Assembly (NCBI GenBank): GCA_001464765.1
Contig: LNDV01000030.1
Coordinates: 62,001 to 126,000, forward strand
Length of the DNA: 64,000 nt
Direction of reading: 5' to 3'
Source of the DNA: Betaproteobacteria bacterium Ga0077526
GTDB lineage: Bacteria > Pseudomonadota > Gammaproteobacteria > Burkholderiales > Ga0077523
In this document: in pieces, positions 8,048 to 17,352 of the stretch
Position numbering within the stretch: position 1 is the first letter of the stretch
How the letters are laid out: every line of letters starts with the position of its first letter
Program-made: the position numbers and the translations under genes
Notes under the pieces: generated by a model
Database searches by the model: none
What the model saw: the letters and a program-made list of their open reading frames with translations, nothing else
What the model was told of the DNA's origin: nothing

Positions 8048-10006
8048 TTGAGTCTCGACAAATCTCCCGCGCCTGCGATCGATGGCGTCGAGGCGGAGCG
8101 TCTCGCGGCGGCGGACCGGTTCGTCGAAGAGGAGGAGGGCGCGGTCCACCGCCTGCGCGGACCGGTGGCCATCGCGCTCACCGTCGCCCTCGCGGCAACC
8201 TCGCTCTTTCATCTGTATACCGCCATCGCGATCGTCAGCGCGCCGTGGCTGCGGGGTCTGCATCTGGGACTGATGCTGGGCCTGCTGTTTCTCACCATGC
8301 CCGCAGCCCGGCGGTTTCGCGATCGCATCATGCCGTGGGACTGGCTGGCTGCACTCGCCGTGCTCGCCTGTGTGACCTATCTGCTGCACGACTGGGACGC
8401 GCTCGCCGACCGCGCGACAGAGCCGGAGCAGTGGGACATCGTCACCGGCTGCGTGCTCATGGTGCTCGTGCTGGAAGCCGTGCGACGCGCGTCCGGATGG
8501 GTGATGCCGTTCGTCGTCCTCGTGTTCGTCGCCTATGCGTTCGCGGGGCCGATGCTGCCCGAGCCGTGGACGCACAAGGGCTACGACATCGATCGTCTGG
8601 TCGGCCACATGACGATGACGCTGGAAGGCATCCTCGGCACGCCCATCGATGTCTCCGCCACGCTCATCGTACTGTTCACGATCTACGGCGCCGTGCTGCA
8701 GGCCTCGGGCGCCGGCCGCTTCTTCATTGACTTCGCGCTGGCGGTCATGGGGCGCCGTCGCGGTGCGCCGGGGCGGGCGGTCGTGCTCGGCTCTTTCCTC
8801 CTGGGCGGTCCGTCGGGCAGTGGCGTGGCCACGACGGTGACACTGGGCTCGGTCGCCTATCCCCTGCTGAAGAAAGCGGGCTACACAAAGGAGGCCGCCG
8901 GCGGTCTGCTCGCTGCCGGCGGGTTGGGCGCGATCCTCTCGCCGCCGGTGCTCGGCGCAGCCGCCTTCCTGATCGCGGAGTTCCTCAAGATCTCCTATCT
9001 GGACGTCATCCGGATGGCGGTCATCCCGACGCTGCTCTACTACCTCTCCCTGTTCGTGATGACCGAACTCGACGCCCGCCGGTTCGGCGGCATCGCGGCC
9101 GGCATCGAAACCGCGAAGCCGTGGGATCTCATCCGCCGTCAGGGCTATCACTTCCTCTCGCTCGTGACGGTCGTGGTGTTCCTCGTCATCGGGTTCTCGC
9201 CGATGCTCTCGGTGTTCTGGGCGATCGTGTTCGCGGTGGCGGTGAGTTTCGTCCGGAAGGAAACGGCGCTGTGGCCGAGGCGTCTCGCGTCGGCGCTCGC
9301 CGAGGGTTCGCGCGGGGTCCTCGGTGTGGCGGCCACGTGTGCGGCAGCCGGCATCATCGTCGGCGTCGTCACGCTTACCGGGCTCGGCCTCAAGTTCAGC
9401 GGCATCGTGATCGACTACGCCGACGGCAGTCGCGCACTCACCGCGCTGTATACCGCGCTGCTGGTGTGGATCATCGGGCTCGCGGTCCCCGTCACCGCGT
9501 CGTACATCATCTGCGCGGTGGTGGCGGCACCGGCACTCATCCAGGTCGGTGTGCCGGACTTCGCCGCGCACATGTTCATCTTTTACTACGCTGTGCTGTC
9601 CGAGGTCTCTCCGCCGACGGCCCTGTCGCCGTTCGCGGCGGCTGCCATCACGGGGGGCGACCCGTATCGCACCACGCTGGCTTCGTGGAAGTACACGCTG
9701 CCTGCGTTCGTGACGCCCTTCATGTTCGTGCTCGCGCCGGACGGCGTGGGCCTGCTGCTGTCGGGGCCCACGGCCAACATCATCATCGTCTCGTTCACGG
9801 CGGTCGTGGGCATCGTCGCTCTGGCGATTGGTGCGCAGGGCTGGCTCTCTCGCCCGCTTGTCATCCACGAGCGCGCTCTGTTCCTCGGAGCTGGCCTGCT
9901 GCTCGCCTGGTCCGCGCCCTGGAGCGACGGCGTCGGGGTTGCGTTCGGCGTGGCAGCATATGGTCTCTACCGTTTTCGGATCCGCTCGCCGGGAGGGAAG
10001 AGATGA
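8048..10006 (+). CDS. TRAP transporter fused permease subunit (4TM/12TM)
   Basis: The 652-residue protein joins the small (DctQ-like) and large (DctM-like) TRAP permease parts, as is usual next to TAXI binding proteins. The first 200 residues carry several helices. The large subunit shows GRAVVLGSFLLGGPSGSGVATTVTLG (within about 240-275), AGGLGAILSPPVLGAAAF and YYAVLSEVSPPTALSPFAAAA. The start is a TTG at 8048 without an obvious ribosome site and could be slightly displaced. Its last codons overlap the ogt start (ATGA). Confidence 0.93.
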   Translation: MSLDKSPAPAIDGVEAERLAAADRFVEEEEGAVHRLRGPVAIALTVALAATSLFHLYTAIAIVSAPWLRGLHLGLMLGLLFLTMPAARRFRDRIMPWDWLAALAVLACVTYLLHDWDALADRATEPEQWDIVTGCVLMVLVLEAVRRASGWVMPFVVLVFVAYAFAGPMLPEPWTHKGYDIDRLVGHMTMTLEGILGTPIDVSATLIVLFTIYGAVLQASGAGRFFIDFALAVMGRRRGAPGRAVVLGSFLLGGPSGSGVATTVTLGSVAYPLLKKAGYTKEAAGGLLAAGGLGAILSPPVLGAAAFLIAEFLKISYLDVIRMAVIPTLLYYLSLFVMTELDARRFGGIAAGIETAKPWDLIRRQGYHFLSLVTVVVFLVIGFSPMLSVFWAIVFAVAVSFVRKETALWPRRLASALAEGSRGVLGVAATCAAAGIIVGVVTLTGLGLKFSGIVIDYADGSRALTALYTALLVWIIGLAVPVTASYIICAVVAAPALIQVGVPDFAAHMFIFYYAVLSEVSPPTALSPFAAAAITGGDPYRTTLASWKYTLPAFVTPFMFVLAPDGVGLLLSGPTANIIIVSFTAVVGIVALAIGAQGWLSRPLVIHERALFLGAGLLLAWSAPWSDGVGVAFGVAAYGLYRFRIRSPGGKR

Positions 10007-10473
10007 AGCCTTACGACGCCTGCATTCCGGCGCCCTTCGGCCGGCTGGGCATACGGACCGCCGACGGGTTCGTGGTCCGCATCGAGTATCTGCCGCCAGG
10101 CGAAGATCTGATCGCGCCGACGGACGAGCTCGCGCGGGAGACCAGTCGCCAGTTGGAGCGCTACCTGAAGGACCCGCGATTCCGCTTCGATCTGCCCATC
10201 CGGCCCGAGGGCACGCCTTTTCGGCACCGTGTATGGGAAGCCCTCATGCGCATTCCGATGGGAGAAGTCCTGACCTACGGCCAGCTCGCAGCGCAACTGG
10301 ACACGAGCGCCCGCCCGATCGGCGGGGCGTGCGGTGCCAACCCCGTGCCACCCGTGGTGCCCTGCCACCGGGTGGTGTCGTCTTCCGGTCTCGGCGGCTT
10401 CATGGGCAGGACCGATGGTCACCCGATGGCGGTGAAACGATGGCTGCTGGCGCACGAGGGCGTCGCCAGCTGA
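10003..10473 (+). CDS. ogt: Methylated-DNA-protein-cysteine methyltransferase
   Basis: This 156-residue suicide enzyme repairs O6-methylguanine. It has the active-site motif PCHRV (120-124, Cys121), the helix-turn-helix segment IPMGEVLTYGQLAAQL (84-99), the GACGANPVPPVVP loop and GGFMGRTDGH. It starts at an ATG overlapping the permease stop by 4 bases after a GGGAGGGAAG site, and its end overlaps xerD by 34 bases. The three genes are probably co-transcribed. Confidence 0.95.
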   Translation: MKPYDACIPAPFGRLGIRTADGFVVRIEYLPPGEDLIAPTDELARETSRQLERYLKDPRFRFDLPIRPEGTPFRHRVWEALMRIPMGEVLTYGQLAAQLDTSARPIGGACGANPVPPVVPCHRVVSSSGLGGFMGRTDGHPMAVKRWLLAHEGVAS

Positions 10474-11375
10474 CGCCCGCGGCGGGGGCCGATCCCGTCG
10501 TCGACGCCTTCTGCGACACGCTCTGGCTCGAGGACGGGCTGGCGAAGAACACGCTCGACGCGTATCGCCGTGACCTCCGCCTGTTTGCGGTGTGGCTGGC
10601 GAAGGAGCGCGGCGCCGCCCTGCTCGACGCCACCCATGCCGATCTGCTGGCGTATCTCGCGCATCGCTTCCAGCTCCGCACGAAAGCCTCGTCGGCTAGC
10701 CGCCTGCTATCGACCTTCAAGCGCTTCTACCGCATGCAGGTTCGCGAAGGGAAGCTCACCACCGACCCCACGCTCAACATCGACTCCCCGCGCATGCCGC
10801 GGCCGTTGCCCAAGAGTCTCGCCGAAGGCGACGTTGACCGTCTGCTGGCTGCGCCTGCGGGTGACGACCCGCTCGCGATGCGTGACCGCGCGATGCTCGA
10901 ACTGCTTTACGCCACGGGCCTGCGAGTGACCGAGCTCGTCACCATCAAGGTCTCGCAGGTGAGTCTGGATGCCGGCGTGCTGAGAGTGATGGGCAAGGGA
11001 TCGAAAGAACGTCTCGTGCCGATCGGCGAGGAAGCCATCGAGCGCATCCAGGCCTACCTCGACGAGGCGCGCCCCGACCTGCTGGACGGTCGCACCGCGG
11101 ACGCGCTCTTCGTCACGCGGCGCGCCGCGCCCATGACGCGCCAGATGTTCTGGAATCTCATCAAGCGCTACGCCTTGCAGGCGGGCATCTCGACCTCCAT
11201 CTCTCCCCACGTGCTGCGCCATGCCTTCGCGACGCACCTGCTCAATCACGGCGCGGATCTCCGCGTCGTGCAGATGCTGCTCGGGCATGCCGATGTGTCG
11301 ACCACGCAGATCTATACCCACGTGGCCCGTGAGCGCCTGAAGCAGCTCCACCAGAAGCACCATCCGCGCGGGTAG
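10440..11375 (+). CDS. xerD: Tyrosine recombinase XerD
   Basis: This 311-residue site-specific recombinase resolves chromosome dimers with XerC at dif under FtsK control. The N-terminal SAM-like domain (20-110) is followed by the catalytic domain with all expected residues: Arg162 in ATGLRVTEL, Lys186 in GKGSKERLVP, His257 and Arg260 in SPHVLRHAFATH, His283 in LGHADVS and Tyr292 in IYTHV. The ATG lies inside ogt. The TAG stop is formed by the first bases of a dispersed palindromic repeat (11372-11406). Confidence 0.95.
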   Translation: MAAGARGRRQLTPAAGADPVVDAFCDTLWLEDGLAKNTLDAYRRDLRLFAVWLAKERGAALLDATHADLLAYLAHRFQLRTKASSASRLLSTFKRFYRMQVREGKLTTDPTLNIDSPRMPRPLPKSLAEGDVDRLLAAPAGDDPLAMRDRAMLELLYATGLRVTELVTIKVSQVSLDAGVLRVMGKGSKERLVPIGEEAIERIQAYLDEARPDLLDGRTADALFVTRRAAPMTRQMFWNLIKRYALQAGISTSISPHVLRHAFATHLLNHGADLRVVQMLLGHADVSTTQIYTHVARERLKQLHQKHHPRG

Positions 11376-11406
11376 CCCGGACGAGGCCGCCAGGCCGACT
11401 CCGGGG
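11372..11406 (+). repeat. REP-like palindrome copy 1 (contains xerD stop)
   Basis: GTAGCCCGGACGAGG, a short loop, then CCGACTCCGGGG. This is an imperfect palindrome in which CCCGGA arms pair and the central CGA/GTC bases do not. The TAG of xerD is bases 2-4 of the element. Confidence 0.85.
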
Positions 11407-11520
11407 TTTTGCCTCCGAGTGGCGCCTTCCCACCCGGGCACTTGAATCCCCGCCGACCACCCTCAACTCGTGCTTATCGGGCGCGACTGCGTCCGTCCCT
11501 GCACGACAAGGAGACAAGAC

Positions 11521-13941
11521 ATGAGGGTGCTTCCAAGACTCCAGGAGATGTGGTCCGGCGGCAGCAGCAGCCGCACCAAGGACGATTCGTCCGGCAGCGA
11601 CCGCGCGTCCGAACTGCGCCCGATTCCCGAGGACGCGCTGATCCTCGTGCCGATGCGCAACGCCGTGCTGTTTCCCGGGACGCTGTCGCCGATTTCCGTC
11701 GGCCGCACGAACTCCGTCCGCGCCGCCGAGACCGCCGCCAAGCAGGACCTTCCGGTGGGCTTCCTGCTCCAGCGTGAAGCCGAGAAGAACGATCTCGCCC
11801 CCGAGGATCTCCACTGGGTGGGTACCGCGGGGCGCATCGTCCGGCACATCGGTGCCGCCGAAGGCGTTCACCACCTCGTCGTGCAGGGCCAGACGCGCTT
11901 CCGCGTCCTGCAGTTTCTGGACGGCTGGCCGTTCCTCGTGGCACGCGTGGCTTACGTGGATCAGCCGGAAGAAGAATCGGGTCGCGAGATCGAGGCGCGT
12001 TTCCTCCGCCTTCGCGATCAGGCGCTCGAAGCCATCGACCTCCTGCCCAACGTCCCCGATGAGCTCAAGGGCGTCGTCGAAGGTATCGAGTCGCCGGGGC
12101 TGCTCGCTGACACGGTGGCCAATCTCATCGACGTGAAGAAGGAAGACAAGCAGGACATCCTGGAGACGTTCGACCTCCAGCGCCGTCTCGACAAGGTGCT
12201 CGCTGTGCTCGGCGCGCGCGTCGAGGTGCTGCGTCTGTCGAAGGAGATTGGCGACAAGACCCGCAAGGAGTTCGACGAGCGCCAGCGCGAGCACGTGCTG
12301 CGCGAACAGCTTCGCCAGATCCAGAAGGAACTCGGCGACACCGAGGACACCGCTGCGGAACTGGAGGAATTGCGCACGGCGATCGAGAGCGCGGGCATGC
12401 CGGACGAGACGCTGACACACGCACGGAAGGAGTTCCGGCGCCTCAACCGCATGAACGAGGCGAGCGGGGAATCCGGAATGATCCGCTCGTATCTCGAACG
12501 GTTGTCGGAACTGCCCTGGAAGCTCGAAGAGCCGCCCGCGATCGACATCGCCCAGGCGCGCAAGGTACTGGACGAGGATCACTTCGGTCTCGAGAAGATC
12601 AAGCGGCGCATCCTCGAGCACCTTGCTGTTCGCAAGCTGAACCCGACCGGCAAGAGCCCGATCCTTTGCTTCTCCGGCCCGCCCGGTGTGGGCAAGACAT
12701 CGCTCGGACAGTCCATCGCCCGTGCGACGGGCCGCGTCTTCCAGCGCGTGGCGCTGGGTGGCGTGCATGACGAAGCCGAGATCCGCGGACACCGCCGCAC
12801 GTACATCGGCGCGATGCCGGGCAACATCATCCACGCCGTCGAGCGTGCCGGTTCCCGCGCCTGCGTCCTGATGCTGGACGAGATCGACAAGCTGGGTGCC
12901 GGCGGCTTCCACGGAGACCCGTCGTCCGCCCTGCTCGAAGTCCTCGACCCGGAGCAGAACGCACGCTTCCGCGACAACTACCTCGGCGTGGATTTCGATC
13001 TGTCGCGAGTGCTGTTCATCGCCACGGCGAATCAGCTCGACACCATACCCGGCCCGCTGCGCGATCGGATGGAGATCATCCAGCTGCCGGGCTACACGGA
13101 ACAGGAGAAGCTGGAGATCGCACGCCGCTATCTGCTGGACCGTCAGCTCGAGGCCAACGGTGTGAGCGCCGAGCAGGTGAGCGTGGGAGACGACGTGCTG
13201 CGCTCGATCGTCGCGGACTACACGCGTGAGGCCGGCGTGCGCTCACTGGAGCGGGAACTGGGGTCCGTGCTGCGCCATGCGGCGATGAAGATCGCCGAGG
13301 ACACTTCGCAGAAGGTGGAAGTGGTGGCAGAGGATCTCGATTCGATTCTCGGGCCGCGCAAGTTCGACAACGAGGTGGCGCAACGCACCGCGCTGCCGGG
13401 CGTGGCCACCGGGCTGGCATGGACGCCGGTCGGAGGCGACATCCTGTTCATCGAGGCGGCGAAGGTGCCGGGTACCGGCAAGCTCACGCTCACCGGTCAG
13501 CTCGGTGACGTGATGAAGGAGTCGGCGCAGGCTGCCGTCACGCTCGCGAAGTCACACCTCGGTCAGCGCTTCGAGGACTGGGACCTCCATGTGCACGTGC
13601 CGGCCGGCGCCACGCCGAAGGACGGTCCCAGTGCGGGTGTGGCGATGTTCCTCGCGATCGTGTCGCTCATGACCGATCGTGCCGTCCGGCCGGATCTCGC
13701 AATGACCGGCGAGATCTCGCTGCGCGGTCTGGTGCTGCCGATCGGCGGCGTGAAGGAGAAGACACTAGCGGCGCTTCGCGCCGGCATTCGGACGGTGATG
13801 ATTCCGCGGCGCAACGAGAAGGATCTCGTGGACGTCCCTGCCGATGCGAAGGAGCGGATGCAGTTCGTGCTGCTCGATACGGTCGACGACGCGATTGCCG
13901 CTGCACTGGAACTCCCCAGGGAGGCTCCCGCGGCAGTCTGA
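11521..13941 (+). CDS. lon: ATP-dependent protease Lon
   Basis: This 806-residue cytosolic AAA+ serine protease degrades misfolded and regulatory proteins. The LON N-domain begins near residue 37 (ALILVPMRNAVLFPG). Walker A GPPGVGKT is at 386-393, and VLMLDEIDKL and ATANQLDTIPGPLRDRMEI follow. The Ser-Lys dyad is Ser704 in DGPSAG and Lys747 in GVKEKTLAA; their 43-residue spacing equals that of E. coli Lon. The ATG follows an AAGGAGACAAGAC site. The sequence has a slightly longer polar N-terminus than most Lons. Confidence 0.97.
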   Translation: MRVLPRLQEMWSGGSSSRTKDDSSGSDRASELRPIPEDALILVPMRNAVLFPGTLSPISVGRTNSVRAAETAAKQDLPVGFLLQREAEKNDLAPEDLHWVGTAGRIVRHIGAAEGVHHLVVQGQTRFRVLQFLDGWPFLVARVAYVDQPEEESGREIEARFLRLRDQALEAIDLLPNVPDELKGVVEGIESPGLLADTVANLIDVKKEDKQDILETFDLQRRLDKVLAVLGARVEVLRLSKEIGDKTRKEFDERQREHVLREQLRQIQKELGDTEDTAAELEELRTAIESAGMPDETLTHARKEFRRLNRMNEASGESGMIRSYLERLSELPWKLEEPPAIDIAQARKVLDEDHFGLEKIKRRILEHLAVRKLNPTGKSPILCFSGPPGVGKTSLGQSIARATGRVFQRVALGGVHDEAEIRGHRRTYIGAMPGNIIHAVERAGSRACVLMLDEIDKLGAGGFHGDPSSALLEVLDPEQNARFRDNYLGVDFDLSRVLFIATANQLDTIPGPLRDRMEIIQLPGYTEQEKLEIARRYLLDRQLEANGVSAEQVSVGDDVLRSIVADYTREAGVRSLERELGSVLRHAAMKIAEDTSQKVEVVAEDLDSILGPRKFDNEVAQRTALPGVATGLAWTPVGGDILFIEAAKVPGTGKLTLTGQLGDVMKESAQAAVTLAKSHLGQRFEDWDLHVHVPAGATPKDGPSAGVAMFLAIVSLMTDRAVRPDLAMTGEISLRGLVLPIGGVKEKTLAALRAGIRTVMIPRRNEKDLVDVPADAKERMQFVLLDTVDDAIAAALELPREAPAAV

Positions 13942-13953
13942 AATTGGAAAGGT

Positions 13954-13984
13954 GGCCCGGACCAGGGAAGGTCCGACTCCGGGA
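13954..13984 (+). repeat. REP-like palindrome copy 2 (degenerate)
   Basis: GGCCCGGACCAGGGAAGG followed by TCCGACTCCGGGA is a diverged copy of the dispersed palindrome. It lies in the 49-bp gap between the convergent lon and hybrid-kinase genes, where it may also act as a terminator hairpin. Confidence 0.6.
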
Positions 13985-13990
13985 CGCGCC

Positions 13991-16165
13991 TTACGCGCTC
14001 CGCTGAACCGGTTTCGGGGTGCACCACCGCTCGATGACGGCACGCAGGCCCGAGAGCGTGAAGGGCTTGCCCAGATGATCGTCCATGCCCGCGGCGATGC
14101 AGAGTTCGCGGTCCCCCGTCAGTGCGTTTGCCGTCAGCGCGACGATCGGCGTGCGCGGGCGATCGAGCGATGCTTCGAGCCCGCGGATCTGTCGCGTGGC
14201 CTCGTAACCATCCATCACCGGCATCTGGCAGTCCATGAGGACGATGTCGTGGCTGCCGGTCTGCCAGGCGATGACCGCGGCCGCGCCTTGCGTTGCGACT
14301 TCCACCGTGCAGCCCAGACGGGTGAGCATGGCCAGCGCGATCTTCTGATTGACCACGTTGTCCTCGGCGAGCAGCACATGCGCGCCGATCTGGCTCGCCT
14401 CGATCGAGGGAGCGGCAGGCGCGGAGTCCGGCTTCTGCACTACGGCCGCAAGACTCGCCCGGGTCACCGGTTTCTGCAGTACCCCGCGAATGGGCAGGTC
14501 GGGAGTCTCCGGTAGCCGGGCTCCCACCATGCCGGTCATCACCAGCGGCGTCCGCCGGGCGAGCTGGCGCAACGTCCCGGCATCCGGCGTGCCTTCGGTG
14601 GCGTGTACAAAGCGCTCGGCCACGAGGGCGAGCGAGTACGACGTGTCTCGCCCCCCGGCCTCCCGAAGCTCGGCGGGATCGTCCATCGATGTGACCGAGC
14701 CACCCAGAGAAATCACCGCGTCCGCGAGCATCCTGCGGGTGCCTTCGTGCGACTCGATCACCAGGACGCTGTTGCCCGCGAGCGGCATCGCGCGATCTTC
14801 CTGCGACGTTTCGGCCAATGCCGTGGTCGGCATGACGAGTGTGAACGTCGAACCCCTGCCCGGCACACTGGTCACGTCGATCCGACCGCCCATCGCGCGG
14901 GCAAGGTCGGAGCTGATCGCAAGCCCCAGCCCTGTCCCGCCGTAGACGCGCGTGGTGCTGCCGTCCGCCTGGGTGAACGGCTGGAACAGGCGTGACAGGG
15001 TTTCGCTGTCGATACCCACGCCTGTGTCGCGCACCCCGAAGTGCAGCACGACGTTGGCGGGTGTTTCCATCATCGCCGACGAGACGATGATCTCGATCTC
15101 GCCCGCGTCGGTGAACTTCACGGCGTTGCCGAGGAGATTCGAGAGCACCTGCCGTACGCGCGTCGGGTCGCCGATCACGCGGTGCGGCATGTCGGCGGCG
15201 ATCTGCCAGGAGATCTCCAGTCCCTTCTCGGCGCAGCGCGGGGCGAAGAGGTCGGCAACGGTTGCGATGATGTCGTGCGGGCTGAATGGCACCGACTCCA
15301 GTGTGAGCCGGCCGGCCTCGATCTTCGAGAAATCCAGGATGTCGTTGATGAGAGTGAGCAGACCTTCGCCACTGTGCTTGAGCGTCTCGACGAGACGGCG
15401 CTGATCAGCGGACAGCGGCGTGGTCGCGAGGATCTCGCCTGCACCCAGCACCCCGTTCAGCGGCGTGCGGATCTCGTGGCTCATGTTCGCGAGGAACTCG
15501 GACTTCGCGCGCACCGCCGCGAGCGCCGTATCCCGGGCCGCGCCCAGCTCGACGTTGGTTTCCTGAAGCTGCTTCTGCGCGAGCCGTCGTGTCCGGTCGA
15601 CCATGGCGAGGAACAGGCAGACGATCACACAAAGCCCCGGCTGGCTGATGGCGTAGATGGCCTCGGGGTTGTGACCGCGTTCCCGGGGGAACTCGTAGCC
15701 CAGCGCGGTGAGGCACCCCATGAACACCATTTCGGACAGGACGATGGCGGCCCAGATGATGGCTGGCCGGGGCAGCCCGGCCGTGAGCAGCGCGAACGGC
15801 ACCAGGATCATCCACGGTGCCACGGGCGCGGTGAGGCCACCCTGATGGTAAGTGAGATAAGACGTGAGAAGAAAAATCGTCCCCGACAGGATCTGCAGGC
15901 CGAGTATCAGATTGCCGGCAAGGAAGTAGACCGCGATCGCCACGCCACCCGGCAGCAGGCCCAGGGCAATGGCGATGGCGCCGACGGGGTCTCCCAGAAA
16001 CCAGTACGCCGGTGCATAGAACAGACAGGCGACGAGCATGGTGAGCAGCGAAATGACGAACACCTGCATCTGGTAGGCGGTCGCGAGATCGCCGGAGTCG
16101 TCGCGGCCGGCGACGATCCGCGCCATTTTCCGGAGGCGGTTCGACAGATTCTGGGTAGTCGTCAT
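13991..16165 (-). CDS. Membrane hybrid sensor histidine kinase/response regulator
   Basis: A 724-residue protein. Five to six membrane helices occupy about residues 33-190. HisKA follows with MSHEIRTPLNG (His230), then HATPase_c with LSNLLGNAVKFTDAGE, FGVRDTGVGI and YGGTGLGLAI. A middle receiver-like stretch (about 465-575) lacks an obvious phospho-Asp and looks degenerate. The C-terminal receiver has LLAEDNVVNQ, LMDCQMPVMDGYEA and LGKPF. The membrane sensor has no extracytoplasmic loop of note, so the signal is unknown. The ATG at 16165 gives a sensible N-terminus; longer in-frame starts up to 16213 exist. Convergent with lon. Confidence 0.92.
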   Translation of the reverse strand: MTTTQNLSNRLRKMARIVAGRDDSGDLATAYQMQVFVISLLTMLVACLFYAPAYWFLGDPVGAIAIALGLLPGGVAIAVYFLAGNLILGLQILSGTIFLLTSYLTYHQGGLTAPVAPWMILVPFALLTAGLPRPAIIWAAIVLSEMVFMGCLTALGYEFPRERGHNPEAIYAISQPGLCVIVCLFLAMVDRTRRLAQKQLQETNVELGAARDTALAAVRAKSEFLANMSHEIRTPLNGVLGAGEILATTPLSADQRRLVETLKHSGEGLLTLINDILDFSKIEAGRLTLESVPFSPHDIIATVADLFAPRCAEKGLEISWQIAADMPHRVIGDPTRVRQVLSNLLGNAVKFTDAGEIEIIVSSAMMETPANVVLHFGVRDTGVGIDSETLSRLFQPFTQADGSTTRVYGGTGLGLAISSDLARAMGGRIDVTSVPGRGSTFTLVMPTTALAETSQEDRAMPLAGNSVLVIESHEGTRRMLADAVISLGGSVTSMDDPAELREAGGRDTSYSLALVAERFVHATEGTPDAGTLRQLARRTPLVMTGMVGARLPETPDLPIRGVLQKPVTRASLAAVVQKPDSAPAAPSIEASQIGAHVLLAEDNVVNQKIALAMLTRLGCTVEVATQGAAAVIAWQTGSHDIVLMDCQMPVMDGYEATRQIRGLEASLDRPRTPIVALTANALTGDRELCIAAGMDDHLGKPFTLSGLRAVIERWCTPKPVQRSA

Positions 16166-16224
16166 CCCCGGAGATAACGGCCATGGCGACATTGCGCTTG
16201 AGCGACCGCCCACCCGAAGGACAA

Positions 16225-16250
16225 GAAAAAGCCCGCGACCCGCGCGGGCT
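16225..16250 (-). terminator. Rho-independent terminator of the SUMF1-like gene
   Basis: On the minus strand AGCCCGCG, a CGGGT loop and CGCGGGCT are followed directly by TTTTC. It lies 23 bases after the stop of the SUMF1-like gene and before the hybrid kinase start. Confidence 0.85.
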
Positions 16251-16272
16251 GGTGGTGGTGGTCAGGTTTTCC

Positions 16273-17160
16273 CTACAGGTCGCGGGCGAGCCGGAACCCC
16301 ACCTGATAGTTGCGATAGCCGGGGTCCTCGGGGTGACGATAGGCCGCGCGCGTAGTCGAGGCCCCGTCGATCCACCCGCCGCCGCGCACGATGCGCTTCT
16401 CGCAGTTGGCTTCGTCCCATACAGAACCATCGGCCGGGGCGCCCTTGTACCCGCCGTGATGGCAGTCCGCCACCCACTCGCGCAGATTGCCGAGGATGTC
16501 GTGGAGGCCGAACGGGTTGGGCTTGTACTTGCCGACGGTGGTGGTCTCCGGCGCGCCGTCCACGCACTTGTGGTTGGACCATACGTACATCGGGTGGGCG
16601 TCCTTGCTCGTTTCGTCATGCGTGTTGGCGAACTCGCAGGCCTTGGAGGACCCCGCGCTGTCCTCGGCGGGACCCCAGAACCACGCGGTCTTCGTGCCCG
16701 CGCGCGCGGCGTACTCCCACTCGGATTCGGAGGGCAGGCGGTAGCTCTTGCCGGTCTTCGCGCTGAGCCACGCGGCGTAGGCCTTGGCGTCGCTGAAGTT
16801 CACGTTGTAGACGGGGCGGTTGCCGCGACCGGCGCCGTCATCGGAAGCTTCGACGCACTTGCCGTCTGCCACGCAGGCATCCCACTGCTCGAAGGTGACT
16901 TCGAACTTCGAGAGCGCGTAAGGCTTGGCGAGCTTCACGGTGTGCTGAGGCTTCTCGTCCGGGTGGCCGCTTTCCTCGAAGTCGGACCCCATCACGAACT
17001 CGCCCGCCGGAATGACGATCATCTCCGGGCAGGTGGGGCAGTCGCGAAACACCGAACCTGGTGTCGTAGCCTGCGCGAGGACGGCGGGGCTGGCCTGCAG
17101 CAGCGCGGCACCGGCAGCGAGGCCGACTGCGCGAGCGAGTGTGCGAACGGTGAATGGCAC
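16273..17160 (-). CDS. Secreted SUMF1/formylglycine-generating-enzyme-like protein (NirV-like)
   Basis: A 295-residue protein with signal peptide ARAVGLAAGAALLQASPAVL before AQATTP. The SUMF1 fold follows: MIVIPAGEFVMGSD, YALSKFEVTFEQWDACV, PVYNVNFSDAKAYAAWL, YRLPSESEWEYAARAG, HDILGNLREWVADC and RIVRGGGWIDG. The copper-binding cysteine pair of true formylglycine enzymes is not evident, so it is probably one of the non-catalytic or differently acting SUMF1 proteins, which include NirV near copper nitrite reductase. The GTG at 17160 follows GGGAGGAACACC. A perfect FNR-type box lies about 80 bases upstream, pointing to low-oxygen control. A terminator follows, so it is a single-gene unit. Confidence 0.85.
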   Translation of the reverse strand: MPFTVRTLARAVGLAAGAALLQASPAVLAQATTPGSVFRDCPTCPEMIVIPAGEFVMGSDFEESGHPDEKPQHTVKLAKPYALSKFEVTFEQWDACVADGKCVEASDDGAGRGNRPVYNVNFSDAKAYAAWLSAKTGKSYRLPSESEWEYAARAGTKTAWFWGPAEDSAGSSKACEFANTHDETSKDAHPMYVWSNHKCVDGAPETTTVGKYKPNPFGLHDILGNLREWVADCHHGGYKGAPADGSVWDEANCEKRIVRGGGWIDGASTTRAAYRHPEDPGYRNYQVGFRLARDL

Positions 17161-17206
17161 GGTGTTCCTCCCACGTTGTTTTTGGTTGACGAGAACCTCC
17201 GAGGTT

Positions 17207-17212
17207 ACGATA
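17207..17212 (-). promoter_or_regulatory. Candidate -10 box for the SUMF1-like gene
   Basis: On the minus strand TATCGT lies so that transcription would begin near 17200, about 40 bases from the centre of the FNR-type box. This is the spacing of class II FNR-dependent promoters. Confidence 0.45.
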
Positions 17213-17232
17213 ACCGCGGCACCCGGAACAGG

Positions 17233-17248
17233 TTTGATGAAGATCAAA
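17233..17248 (-). promoter_or_regulatory. FNR/Anr/Dnr-type operator upstream of the SUMF1-like gene
   Basis: TTTGATGAAGATCAAA is a perfect match to the FNR consensus TTGAT-N4-ATCAA, extended by one paired base on each side. It is centred at 17240.5, about 80 bases before the GTG start on the minus strand. Confidence 0.75.
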
Positions 17249-17312
17249 TAGGGCGTGCACCTGGTCAATGCACGGGCGTCGTGGCACCGGCGTACAGCGA
17301 CGGATCGTGCCT

Positions 17313-17352
17313 ACCCCGGAGTCGGGGCGTTTGCCGCCCCTTGTCCGGGCTA
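17313..17352 (-). repeat. REP-like palindrome copy 3 (contains prpF stop)
   Basis: Read on the minus strand it begins TAGCCCGGACAAGGGGCGG and ends CCCCGACTCCGGGG. The initial TAG is the stop codon of the PrpF gene. Confidence 0.85.

Noticed and set aside
7856..9868. Long open frame of 670 codons on the minus strand
   Set aside because: It is antisense to the TRAP permease. Its composition is Arg/His/Asp-rich, as expected from the complement of a GC-rich gene, with no recognisable domain.
13991..14030. Frameshift or truncation at the end of the hybrid kinase near lon
   Set aside because: The receiver is complete through LGKPF and its final helix; the end is normal.
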